A model generated the notes under the pieces. That model searched no databases. It had not been told where the DNA came from and saw only the letters and a program-made list of their open reading frames with translations. From Hemileia vastatrix (taxonomy: Eukaryota; Basidiomycota; Pucciniomycetes; Pucciniales; Zaghouaniaceae): a DNA stretch of 64,000 bases. Below are positions 11,561-23,514 of this stretch, piece after piece. Positions within the stretch are counted from its first letter, which is position 1. Each line of letters starts with the position of its first letter. The stretch is from the NCBI GenBank assembly GCA_030280995.1, contig JASXTE010000016.1, positions 21,268,501 through 21,332,500 of the forward strand, written 5' to 3'. Both the position numbers and the translations under genes were made by a program.

Positions 11561-12593
11561 GGATCCATGAAGTTTATCAATAGTGTATGAGTTAAGTTTC
11601 AAGTCATATGTTTCATCATTTTCTTGCACCCATTTCTAGGTTATCTCAACAATTTTTTTCAAGTTTTATTATATTAATCAAAACTGTGGTAAGTTGTGAA
11701 AAATTAGCTAATCCAAATCTCAAATTGAATATTAATATTTTAATAATTTTGAATGTTGCTTAAGGTATTTCATTGGGTGATTCATAATAATATTTTATCA
11801 ACTTAGTAGTCCTATAACTTTTGAAAAGTAACAATTTTGGTATAGTTAGGGACAACAATGCAATATCTTGTGCAGACTAAGATATATTGCAAAATAAAAC
11901 TATTCAATTTTTTTTTTTCCCTTAGTTGTATCCAAGTTTATCAAAGGTTTGGTCACGGTGCCCACACCCTAGCCTGACACTCCTCCTGTCACTTAAAAAA
12001 CAAATTCTTATCTTAAATTCTAATGTTACCAATTTTATATTTATAATTCATTTCTTGTTTGATGAGGCATATCAGTATATATGTGAATCTCGCATTGTCA
12101 TCTGAAATTAAATTTAACAAATATTCATAAAGGATTATCCTTTTTTTTCATATAATATACTAATTAAGTGTATCTCCATTGTTTAGGAGTAAATTCTAAT
12201 TTAAAAAATTTTGTATTTACCCGTGGCAATTTGAATATGGGATATAAATTTGTTATTATTTGTTTTTCACACTAAAAGTCCCCAAAGAATTACTAGTATT
12301 TTCTGTTAGCTACATCAAATTTTGCTTCAATATAAACAGATTGTGATTTAGCATGTTACTCAGTTTACCCCACTATGAATAATACATGTTAAAAAAAGCT
12401 CAAATAATATAAAATCCCCCTCTTTATGTTTTCTGTTTCTTTCATCCTCACTTTAATTTTAATCTTATTCAATTTTTTATCCTATTAAAATATCAACTTC
12501 AATTTTCTAGAATAGAGTTTCTTATAATTATTCATCATATTACATCATAATTTTTTGATATCGAATACTTTTTTTTAATATTCATTAATCAAT
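11561..12593. other. Non-coding AT-rich spacer with a possible LTR-end remnant at 11971-11990
   Basis: No gene seen. The one structured spot is AGCCTGACA (11971-11979) followed by CTCCTCCTGTC (11980-11990). It resembles the LTR end plus polypurine tract of the minus-strand Ty3 elements further on (LTR end ...GCCTGGCTGACA, then a pyrimidine-rich stretch). The other boundary of such an element was not found. Confidence 0.4.
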
Positions 12594-15025
12594 ATGTCTA
12601 GTATACAAAATCCTACACCTCCACTTTGTATGTATATCATGTTCCTCTCTCTTAATTTATATATTTCACTTATGTTCTATATCTTTTTTTTTTCAAAAAT
12701 TTGATTTTCCAGCACCCAAATGTGTTTCATCCCACTCTCTGATTGATACTCGCTTTGAAGCTTTTGAGCTTGCACCATGTCTGCCACATGGCATGGCACC
12801 TAACCCTCCTGTACTTAGCAATGAGAGGCAGGAAATAACGAGAGTTCAGTATCGCAATTTACTTGAATTGGCTAGAGATAAAACAGAAGAGCTTGTCAAG
12901 ATCCTTAACAATAATCCTTCTCCTTCATATTTATCTAACCCTTGTAATGAATTACTCCAATATGTGAAAAGCCTTGAAAAATGTATGTTCATCACCTTTT
13001 TTGTCTCCTTTTAAATTAGTAGATAAGATTATTAATATTTTTTTTTCTTCATATATATTTGTAGCTTATGAGGAGGGTATGATTCCTCCTGATGAAGTCA
13101 TTGTCATTAGGGATGATGATGAGACAGATGAACCATCAGCTTCAACTCATGCTTCAACTTCTAAGGAAAATCTTGAAACACCTGTTATCCGCTCCAAGAA
13201 AAAGAGATTATCCCAAGGCTCCTCTTTTGTTCGACGTATTAAACCGGCTTCTGCTAATGAATTTTCTGATGTATCAAATAATAAATCTCAAAAAAAAAGC
13301 AAAGGTTTTGATAATGAGTATATTCTTGTTTCCTTTTTTTTTATTGTTATTCTTTTATCTTTAAAATTCAATCATATATCTCTTTTATTGCTTACATATT
13401 GTACTTTTTATCTTTCTTTTGATATTTTGTACCAGAAACTCACCTGCTGTAGATTGTTCCATCCATAAACGCCCTCTCCCTGATGAAGATGATGAAAAGA
13501 GCAATGAAAATAGCGATGATCAACTATCAGAATATGAAGCTATGCTTGTTCATCAAAAAAAGCAAAGTTTAAAATCTTCTTCAAGACATGTTGATATGTT
13601 TGATAAAGATGATGATTCAAACAGCTCATCACCGAATTCCTTCATTTCTAAGAAGCAATACCCATCACCTCCTAAATTACCTACTTTGACCTCTTTGAAA
13701 GCTTCTCTACCAATGAAATCAACTCCAATCAAGATATCGAAAAAACCTCTAACTTATTCACCCTCAGTTCTAAAAGAATCTGATTTGCAGGAGGAATTCT
13801 GTAAAATTCATAATTTTTATAAAGGTAGAATCAGCACGGCAAAGGTCCTAAGGTCGTGGTTGGAAATTGTTACTCTCCTCGAATTACGCTCTTCTACTTA
13901 TTCCCAAGAACCCATGTCAAATATTCCAATGTTTACTTTTCATTGGGAAAAATCTTGTGGAGAAGATTGGCTTTCAAAACTTACTGAGTTATGTAAGTTA
14001 CCATAATTTTTAGTCTTGACTTTTGTTCTTTTACTTATTTTTTTTTTCCTTTTGTAGCAAATATTTTTTTAGAGATTGATAGCTCACAGCTATGGGTACT
14101 CGATAATATTGATTTCAAAAAAATGGAAGATTTATGTGATCCTGATGGTTTAAATACTGAAATTCTTTCCTCAACAAAGAAAACGGATCACCCTGAATCC
14201 AATCTTATCCGAATGCTCATGAGATTAATGATCCCAAGTGACCACTGCCGTTCTTCATGGGTATCTCTTATATCATCTTCACTTTATCTGACCGCACATG
14301 AATTCAGCCAGCTTCCATCACATCAAAACATTAACTCAGATTGTCCAATTGAACGTGGTCTTCAGCTTCTAGCTCACCTTTCAAATCTGAAGAGTCCGAT
14401 TTCTGATGGCTTAGAAGTTGGTCCCACTGCACTTCAAACCCGTGATATATCAATGTCAACTCTTCTTCAAATCAGCAATATTATCATTGATATAATTATG
14501 TCAATTATCATTCTTAAATCAAAATATTGTGCTGCAACAATATCAAGTGGCAAGACTAGTGAAGCTCAACAATCAAGTGAGAAAAACGAAAATACTGAAC
14601 TGACTATAAGGAGAGAGAAACAAAAGGCTGCACTAAACAAAATAAATTCTGAATACTCCCACCACCGATATCAATCTTTCACATTCTATATAATTGATGG
14701 TGTCCGTGGTTTATTTCTGAGCTCTCAAGATCATAGATTGGCTTCAGCAGCTGATTGCTTGGAGGTAATATCAGAAGTTAAGTTTCTTAATTTACATGAA
14801 AAAAAAAATCATTTGATGGAAGAAATAATTTGGAAAAATTTAAATAACTATATTTTAACATTAATAAAACCTTTTATAGGCAAGTGTGATCCATTTCCTT
14901 TAAAATTTGATACCCCAAGTCCTCCGGGAATTGCTAGGGCTATTTCTGCAGATTTTCTTAATCACTGGAGCTCCATTCAGCCAGTATCACCTTTTTTTGC
15001 TAAACATAGCCTTTCAATAAATTAA
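12594..15025 (+). CDS. Unknown spliced protein C (about 693 aa), 5 exons
   Basis: Function not recognised. Exons 12594-12627, 12713-12982, 13065-13317, 13436-13992 and 14058-15025 join in one frame (2082 nt) with GT-AG introns of 85, 82, 118 and 65 bp. The small first exon (MSSIQNPTPPL) was chosen because the downstream frame is open to a TTTTCCAG acceptor and the phases match. The middle (about residues 110-280) is acidic and Ser/Lys-rich, with basic clusters such as RSKKKRLS that could be nuclear signals. A block with FTFHWEKSCGEDWLSKL recalls the F-x-W patch of proteins A and B. The C-terminal half is Leu/Ile/Ser-rich without clear membrane segments. An in-frame AT-rich stretch at 14765-14879 looks intron-like, but removing it would break the frame. 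It sits between the palindrome cluster and the TET-like gene, convergent with the latter. Confidence 0.65.
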
Positions 15026-15824
15026 TATTCCAACATGTAAATAGATAAAGTTCTTTCTATATGATATATCTTGTATAATTCAAGTTATTTTCCTTCAAAT
15101 ACGTCAAAAATGTGACCATCTTTGAAATTTATTAAGTAACCTTTGACATGATTTTCTAAATTAATTATTAAAAAAAATTATTGTAAGTCCAGCAATAACA
15201 AAGATTTTAAAATCTACTTATATGATTTCAAATACTTGTATTAAATTCTTAAATATTTTATTGTTTATATAAAAATATGATAACTGCTCTAGTTTTGTTA
15301 CTTTACCTTTAATATTATATAATCTATTATTTATTACAAATATTTTCGTTGATTGTAACATTTTTAATCAGAAGTAGAACAATTTAAATAATTAAATGAG
15401 TACATTCTTAAAAAAATACAATTTAATCTATCATTGATTCAAAATTCTTTCTTCAACTCTTTATTATTACCTTTTTTATTAATAAGCCTGTTTGACCTAA
15501 AATACTATACAGTTAATTTGGTAGCATTAAAAGCACATTTTTATGGCTAATATATTTCAAATTCTTTATTATAGTTTTTTTTATTTTAGAACCTTTGCTA
15601 CCAATTTAATAAAAATGACATTTAAAGATTTCACAACTTATATATTTCCTCAAAAGTAAATCAAATTTTCTTATAATATTATGAAAAAAAATTATTTTAT
15701 TTCACAAATAAAAGAAATAGATAATACTATAATTATCAAAACTGAAAATGTTACAGCTACTCCCAGTATTTATCATGTTTAAATTTGCATTAAGTTGTGT
15801 ATATATAATATAAATTTTTAATAT
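15026..15824. other. Non-coding AT-rich spacer between convergent genes
   Basis: About 800 bp between the stops of protein C and the TET-like gene. Highly AT-rich; no ORF, repeat or other structure that I can support. Confidence 0.5.
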
Positions 15825-17035
15825 TTATATATCTAGATTTTTTAGATTTGTCTTAACATTAGATAAATAATACTTTGCTGATTCTATTTCTTCCTCTATT
15901 AAGTCATCTCTTTTCAAAAAAACTCTCAAAGCACTAATCAAATATTCTAACCTAAATTTTTCTGTTTTAATTTCTAAGTATTCTGAAATATCAATATCAA
16001 AAACATTAAGCTTTTCTATAGCATGAAAAAGTCTAGTGCTGATTTGAATAGAAGAACCTATCCTAGTGAAGCCAGGAATTTCATGACATCTTGAGGTAAA
16101 ATGCCTTAGTTGATTGGCAGGCCATAATGTCACTGTTATTCCATTAGTTGCTTCAAAGTTGATTTTACTTCGAATTTCGGGAAACATAAGTTCTCCACCT
16201 ATTTGTCGTGGTTGGGTCTTATCATACTTCATATGAATGGTGTTTTTTTCTGTATCTTTAGGAAAAAATATTCCTAAAGTATACTCACTTGCATCCTTAT
16301 CGAGATGAACCTCATTAGAGAACCCATTACCATTCCCTCCAGATGTCCAAGTTAAATTACTAGCAAACGGTACACCGTCTTCTTCACTAGAAACTTTTGA
16401 AAATCCAGGAATACCAAGTTTTGCGCAAAGATTAGTTGCCTCATTGTACTTTACATATGATATTTTTTTAAAAAAATATTCAAAGTACATTGCAATCCTC
16501 TTCATTCGTTTTTTATATTCATCCGTTTTTACAATATCATCAGTGTATTCATCTGCAAGGAAAAGCATTCAAAAATTCAGTATTTAAATTAAAAAAAGTG
16601 ATACTTACGAATATGTAAAGATTTCTTTCTATCTAAAATAAAGCCACCACCAAACATTTTTCCAAAACCACCAGCTCTTTGATGATAACCATTATTTTTA
16701 ATTTCATGTTCGCAGTAAGAAAGATCCTTAATGCATCGCACCGTAGCTTCTAACATATCTAGTTCTTTGAGCTCATGAATTTCAAAAGTCTGCACAAGAA
16801 CATTAGGTATTAAGACACCTTTTGGTTTATAAATACTACATCCAGGAAAAAAATTGTAATAATTATTGCAATCTGTCATATTATTTGCATAAGATCGTGC
16901 ATAGAAATGTGGCTTCTTCCCGTTTGTATCCATTCCAAGAGCGTTTACAAGTTTCATTCCAGTAGCAATGTCTTTCGCCCACCTATTGTTAGAGTTCTTC
17001 CCTGGCCGTTTTTTTTTTTTCAAATCGTTACTCAT
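15825..17035 (-). CDS. Tet-like (TET/JBP family) 2-oxoglutarate/Fe(II)-dependent dioxygenase
   Basis: Member of the fungal Tet-like 2OG-Fe(II) oxygenase group; known TET/JBP enzymes oxidise the methyl group of 5-methylcytosine or thymine in DNA. Exon 1 is 17035-16609 and exon 2 is 16552-15825, with a 56-bp intron (GTAAGT donor), giving 384 residues. The start is the ATG of MSNDLKKKK; upstream frame lacks another ATG. Seen: a basic N-terminus, a Tyr/Asn-rich region (FYARSYANNMTDCNNYYNFF), then the double-stranded beta-helix core with the iron-binding H-x-D (H225, D227 in VHLDKDASEYTLGIFFP), GGELMFPE (261-267), the distal His (H293 in LRHFTS) and an Arg about 13 residues later (R306, FTRIGSSIQIS) fit to bind 2-oxoglutarate. 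All four key residues are present, so it looks catalytically competent. The actual substrate is unknown. Confidence 0.85.
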
Positions 17036-17283
17036 TGATGGTTCAATCCTAAGAGAATTCAATTTTGATTTAAAATAGAAAAAAATCAAAAATTAGAAAA
17101 TAGTAACATAATTTCAATTATCAGTCAATGATACCTTTAACTTTATCATATCTTCAATATTAGAAATACAAAAGTTAGCATATCTACATATTAGTAAATT
17201 TATATACTTTTTCTTTATTTCAAATATTAAGAAAGCGTTTCAAAGGTATACTTTATTAAATTATACATATAAAGAGTATAGCT

Positions 17284-17628
17284 TTATCCTGTATGCATTC
17301 AGCAAGTACGAGATTTGGCTCTACACTTAATATTAATAATATAATGAAAGTATAACTCCAATACACTAGTAATATTAAAAAATTTACGGAATTATGATAT
17401 CCACATATATAAAATGAAAAATCTTGCTCTGATCAATATATTGACTTAGAAAGTTATACTTCAATAAATTATTAATTTTTAAATTGTAGCATTGTCCTGT
17501 ATGCTTTCAGCAAGTACGAGACTTTGAAACAACTTAAAAATCAATAAATTAAAGGTAAAGTACAAACAATCTAATTATTATTATGAAAAGCAAAACATTA
17601 TCCTGTATGCTTTCAGCAAGTACGAGAT
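17284..17628. promoter_or_regulatory. Three copies of a conserved ~28-bp motif upstream of the TET-like gene
   Basis: The motif reads TCCTGTATGC, then A or T, then TTCAGCAAGTACGAGA. It occurs at 17284-17314, 17492-17521 and 17598-17628, all in the same orientation and nearly identical, in otherwise unrelated AT-rich DNA. The copies lie about 250-590 bp upstream of the TET-like start codon. I read them as candidate protein-binding or regulatory sites; their function is not shown by the sequence. Confidence 0.6.
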
Positions 17629-17639
17629 GATGTTTTACT

Positions 17640-18781
17640 TTTCATATTAATAATATAATGGTTGAGAAAGTATTAAAGAAATATAGAAAAATGATAAGCA
17701 AAACATGAACTTACATGTCTATAAAATCTTCTTCCATTTGTAGCTGATTGATCAAAATTAATTATAAAGTTTATTTTATAATCACTGTTTTAAAAAATAA
17801 ATGGTTAGATAAATAAATTGAACATTTTTGATAAGGAATAAAGAAAAGTAAATTGACAAACAAATAAAAAAACTTTAAGTTAACTGAAAAAGAATTTTTT
17901 TATAATGAATCGAAAGGGTACAGTAAAAGATACCATAAAAATAAATTCAGAATTAGAATCATTAGATTAACTTGTCAAAAGTGTAAAAAAGTGTAACAAA
18001 CCAAAATGATATGAAATGCAATAGCAAGAAAAATTTGCTTACCGGTAATCAGATAAGGTCAAGAAAATAGTACCAATAATTCAAAATGATAAAGCAAAAA
18101 TATGATTGATAATTTTTGAAAAAGGTAAGTGAGAAAGAGAAAGGAAAAATAAATTGGGTGGCAAACAGATGTATATATCATGAATTTTCACTGATCACAT
18201 TTTCAAAAAAATGCAGCTCTCCAAGTCATATGATAAACTTCATCTAAATTCCAAGAATGATGTTGCCAAGGCACTTTACACAGCATGATCATTTTTTCCT
18301 ATGCATATACTAATTCCAGCTAGAATTTACTTGGCTGCATGTTGTACAGATGCACATTTGTGGAACACTGAATTTCACATCTAAAAAAAATTGACGCCAC
18401 ATAATTCTAGCTACCATGTTTCACGCAGCTAAAAAACATACACTCATCACATTTAAATTTACATTGCGCCAAAATTAATTCATTTTTGAATTTTTTTAAA
18501 GGAAACTATAATGTGCACCACCTATTTCTAAAATATGAACCTCCGCACCATATTAAATTGGGAGACTTTTAATTATGCAATTTTTTTGCCGTGACCTTTT
18601 TCCTGATCTTACTAGGTTCAAAATATTGAAACATGGCCAATGTTGATGAAAGAAACATTTGATTTTGTTTCTATGTGTAACAATGGAAGGCTGTTTCTTA
18701 CTGGCGAAAGAGTGTTGTATATTTTATTTGAACAAATTTTTATTTTTTTATGTATTTTATTTAAAAAATTTACTTTTTATT
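17640..18781. other. Non-coding AT-rich spacer
   Basis: About 1.1 kb between the conserved motif copies and the hairpin array. No supported gene or repeat. Confidence 0.5.
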
Positions 18782-19579
18782 GCAGCCAGATTTATACTGG
18801 CTGCTTTTTAGAAACCTTAATTTATGACCCAAGCCTTTGAAATTGGCTTGGGTCCCTTACATTGCAATTTAGTACTTCCAGCCAGGTTTCCCCTGGCTGG
18901 AAGTGTCTCTTTCAAGCAATCGAAGTCGCTAAAAGTGACTTCGATTGCTTGCTGTAATGTTTGCCACCCTCCCAGCTAATTTACTAGGCTGGGAGGTGGC
19001 CAAAGCAGTGTGCAACGCGCATTGCTGCTGCAAGTAACACGCGTTGCACAATCGCTACCATATTTCATGCAGCTGATATCAAGTCAGCTGCATGAGATAT
19101 GCGCAGCATGTGCAATGCGCGCTGCATGCAGCAGAAACGCGCGTTGCATGCAGCAGCAATGCAGGCTGCATGTGCTGCATGCAGCCTGCATTGCTGCTGC
19201 ATGCAACGCGCATTTCTGCTGCATGCAATGCGCATTACTTGCAGCAGCAATGCGTGTTGCATGTGCTGCATGCAGTGCATTGCACAGCCAGTTTTTTTCT
19301 GGCTGTGCAATGCACACAGAGAAACCAAAGTCCCTGCAAGGGACTTTGGTCTCTAAAATGGAAGCGACTTTCCCTACCAGGTGCAATCTGGTGGGAAAGT
19401 GAGAGAAACGTTAGACCGAAGTTGTTTGAAAGCAACTTCGGTCTTAAAAACATTAAAAATCATAAAAAAAAAAATGAGAAATGTAGAAAAAAAAAAAAAT
19501 TAAAAATTAAAATGTGAGTAAAAGAAAAAAAATAAGTTCTAGTGATACCAAAAATCCAAGCCAATTTCATTTGGCTTGG
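18782..19579. repeat. Array of about 13 consecutive, different hairpins
   Basis: Stem pairs that I could match base by base: 18782-18789/18797-18804; 18826-18835/18845-18854; 18874-18886/18892-18904 (13 bp); 18913-18927/18937-18951 (15 bp); 18961-18976/18988-19003 (imperfect); 19009-19019/19040-19050; 19065-19076/19084-19095; 19119-19172/19178-19232 (about 54 bp, few mismatches); 19275-19291/19299-19315 (17 bp, T7 loop); 19324-19335/19339-19350; 19367-19380/19388-19400; 19413-19424/19433-19444; 19556-19564/19571-19579. Loops are mostly 3-9 bases. The stems differ in sequence from one another, so this is not a tandem repeat. The block is clearly GC-richer than its AT-rich flanks. Apparent ORFs here on both strands are a by-product of the palindromes. 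Confidence 0.9.
19119..19232. repeat. Long GC-rich palindrome, ~54-bp arms, 5-base loop
   Basis: The largest hairpin of the array. The arms are built from alternations of GCATGCAGCAG, GCAATGC and ACGCGC-type words and mirror each other with only a few mismatches around the loop TGCTG (19173-19177). The immediate flanks repeat the same words, so the fold can slip. Confidence 0.85.
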
Positions 19580-21733
19580 TTATTTAATAATTAATTTTTA
19601 ATACATTAAATTTAAAATTCAAACACCATAAAATATATGAATTTTTTTTATATGAATATTATAAATTTAATCTACCTCTTTCTCATAATTATATTTATAA
19701 TTTTGTTTTTTTAATTTTTGACATTTAAGTTTATTTTTTGGAAATACAAAATTAAATTTTCAGCTAAATTTTTTAGTAAGGTAAAATAAATTATAAATTT
19801 GACATTTTGTAATTGAATAATGAAAAAAATTTTAAATTTATTTAAAAAATATTTTTGTTAGAAGAATACAAATATTTTAAGGGTAGAAATATGGTGCAAA
19901 TTGTAAGTAAAAAAAATTATATTTTTTTTTGTGAGGGGTTATTTCTATTTTTAAAAATATTTTTCAAAAACATTCATTAAATACTGAATTAAATTACTTT
20001 GAAACTCAAATTTTTTGTAAAATAATTAAAAATGAAATAATAATATTGTTGTATTTGATATAAAATTTGAATTGGTAATATTAATGTCTCTTTAAGTAAA
20101 TTTGAAAATCATTTAAAAAGACCATGTTGATAAGTACTTCATTTTTGATATACAATGGTTATATATATATCTTATATATATTTCTTGAGTGTTATTTTTA
20201 TATACATTCAATAAAATTTGTAATATAAAATGCCATTTAATAATTAATTAATGTTCAACTTAGTTATAACAACTTCATATTTAATACCAGCCACTAGTAT
20301 TTACTTTTTAATTTAAAACTCCAATATAATATGAGAGTATCCTTATTTTGTCTGTATGTAATGAACAACAATAACAGACCATAAATGAGTGGGTAGTTAA
20401 TTACAATAAATAGTTGAAGAATAACCTATAAGAAATGATAAGTTTATCAAAAAGAGTACATTAAAAAAATATACTTTTGAATTTTTTTTGATATAATTTG
20501 GGTAGTTAAATGAAAATTTAAATTATCAGACATCAAAATGGATAAAATCTAAAAGTAGTGTTTATATAATAAGCCTCATAAAAAAAAAGGATAAAAAATC
20601 TACTATGTAACTAAATTATTAAATATTAAGGTATTATTAAAATTATTGAAAAACTTATTTTACAGTTATAATGAAATCTAAATGTGAAAATAATGGTGGG
20701 ATAATAGTAAGACTATGTGGAAACACTTTAATTTATACATACTTTCAACTATGTTCAGATAAAAAAATTGTTAAAATTGTATAATAACATCTAGTTAATA
20801 GTGATGCAATTTTATTTAGATCAAGAATAAATTTTTCTGAGGAAAAACTAATTAAATTGAGATATGGCCATCTCCTTTCAAGAGATAGAATAATAATAAA
20901 AATTTAAAAAATTATAATAAGTATTCTTAATCACCATTTTTGAAAAGTCTCTAGTAAAATTCATTATAATATATCATTCATTGATTACATTATATGGAGT
21001 TTCATCTTGAAGTAGTGATGTGCAGCTTTGAACTTATGTTATGAAAAACAAAAAAGTTAAAAAATATATAGTTATACTAATGAAAAAGCCAAAAATAAAA
21101 ATACTATTATAAATTAAAAAAATAAAACTACATAAATTTTATTCTGCTCTAATGATGGAAGGGTACTATGTATGAATTTCCACATGTTAAATCCAAACCT
21201 GCTTTAAGGCTAGTTTACAGGTAGAGCTATTAAGTTTCCTTAAATTCTAAAAATAACTTATGCATTTTACTAATTATTTTTTTCTTGTTTCTTTCCAAAG
21301 TTGTTAGAGTTGCTTAATTAATACTGTTATCTTGATTGTAAGATATATAATTTTTTTTGAATACATGATTTATTGTTTCAAAAATTATATTATAAATTTA
21401 AATCATTTATTTCATTTTCTAAAGCTTCATTGTCAAAGACACAACTCCATTTTCTATTACTTAACAAATATATAAAATGTGATAGTAAAATTTAAGGAAT
21501 TTTCTTTTTTAGAGGGTCAAACTATATTGTGAAGATTTTTATCTAGAAATTCTTGTACTCTAAAACCAAATAATTTTCTCCCTTAAGTAAGCCATTTCAA
21601 AAATATGAGAATATAAACAAGAATATTAACTTATCTTATTTTTATTTTCTTTACTGAAAGTTTTAGTTCAATCCCTTTTTTTATATGACATTAGTATAAA
21701 AACATGGTTAAATGCTACTATATAATTAATTTT

Positions 21734-21736
<3 letters not shown>

Positions 21737-21768
<32 letters not shown>
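21737..21768. repeat. (TA)n microsatellite
   Basis: About 15 uninterrupted TA dinucleotides. Confidence 0.95.
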
Positions 21769-21774
<6 letters not shown>

Positions 21775-23482
21775 TTAGAACGTCATCCTTTTTTATTTAC
21801 TTGAATAAATGGCTCAATTATAATACCCAACACTTATTAATGTTTCCCAAACTCAATAACAAATTTCTCATATGAAATATTAGCTTCTAATATAAGAAGT
21901 TTATCTATAGATGATATTCAACATGTGATTTTACTTTTTAGATTCAGCTAAAATTAAACAAAAGGAGAAATCATGCATATGTGTATAAATGGTAACCATA
22001 TGTTACTTAGAGGATTGTGAAATTCACTCATCAGAATGGTTTAAGTATTAAAATAAATTGAGGTCATTATTTTCTAGTATTTGAAACTAATTAGGAAATT
22101 ATTCTAAAAATATATTTTAATGTGTATCATGTTTAAAAAGTTGGAAATATGATTTTTGAAAATTGTGAGTTTCTTATGAGATACCAAGCTTTAGTTTACA
22201 TTGTTTCAAGTAGAATAGAATTTTAGTATTAGAAATTGAAAGCAATGTACCATTATCAGATTTTAACTGTGTTCTACTTATAGAATGATTACATAACATT
22301 AAACATTATTTAAATCAAAAAGGTTTAAAAGATATTTAGAGTTTTACCAAATTTCACCATTTATTAATCTTTGATTTGAAAACAAACTATGATGTACACT
22401 CACTAGAAATAAGCAATCCCAATTTTAACATAATTTATCAATCCAAAAATAATGAGTCAATTAACATGAAAATATATATTATTTCAAAACCAATTCTCTA
22501 GATTTAAAATATGATGCTTTAATGAAAAATTATTACAAAACTTTAATGCAATGAAGTCTCTTAAAAAATTCAAAAATAGAATATCAAAACAAGTAATTTC
22601 TGCAAAAAAAAATACTAACTATTGTAGATAAAGCATAAAAATAAGTCATATTTTTTAAAAAAATGATCTAACAATATTTATTTTTGTTAAAAAAATCAAA
22701 ACATTGTTAAGTTTGCTTGTTATAATAATGTTAAAATCCACTAAACATTATCTAAAGGTGGTAAAATATGTTAAAAATAAGTTGAATTTTATGAGATAAA
22801 AATCAACAATTTTGTATCATTTCCTGTTGTGCTATGACTTTATTCCACCCTTTTTATCTGATTCTTCCAGTATTACTTTGCTATGATCACTAGTTTTCAA
22901 GTTAAAATTTACAAATGTTCATTATACTTGATAATATGAAAAATAACTCAAACTTTTATAACTACAAAATAAGATTTTGTAACTCCTTCTTTCAATCAAT
23001 ATTTGAAGAAATTTTAGTTTATTTGAGTAATGATTTTAAGAATAACAAAAAAATTGAAATTCACAAGGAATTATTTCCAGAGACTATAATTATTTACTTG
23101 TGTAATGCATGAGCTACTTATCAATGATGTAAAACATCAGAAAAGTAAGTTATAGTTATAAATCTACAGATTATACTGTTTCTGGTATATATATCTTCAA
23201 TAAATCTTTTAAACTTATCTTAGCCTACATACCACACAATAGAAAATCATTATATTAAAAAAGGAAAAAATTCTATGATAATATCATAAAGAATGATAAC
23301 CATGGATTAATATTCCATAAAAATGGTTAATAATATTTTAAGAGAACCTAAATCAGTATTCTTTCATCAAAATATATCCTTTTTGTCTTTGTAATTTATT
23401 CCAAACAAATTTTTTGAAAGTTGAATCTATATATCTAATGCCAAAACCACTATTAAGTTCCCTCTTAGACTTTTTAAGAAAT

Positions 23483-23513
<31 letters not shown>

Positions 23514-23514
23514 T
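23483..23514. repeat. (TA)n microsatellite
   Basis: TA dinucleotides interrupted once by a G. Confidence 0.95.

Noticed and set aside
14765..14879. Possible intron in gene C (GTAATA...TATAG)
   Set aside because: Removing 115 bp shifts the frame and brings a stop within a few codons; the unspliced frame is open.
1..17035. Terminal inverted repeats of a single CACTA element around the cluster
   Set aside because: I looked for CACT(A/G)-type ends and 3-bp duplications near gene boundaries but could not identify a convincing pair by eye.
17284..17628. Three repeats considered as a CRISPR or satellite
   Set aside because: Only three copies, with unequal spacers of about 178 and 76 bp and no cas genes in a eukaryotic context.
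19010..19517. Several overlapping ORFs of 70-140 codons on both strands, rich in Cys, His and Ala
   Set aside because: They translate the palindromic GCATGCAGCAG words of the hairpin array; both strands are open because the DNA is self-complementary.
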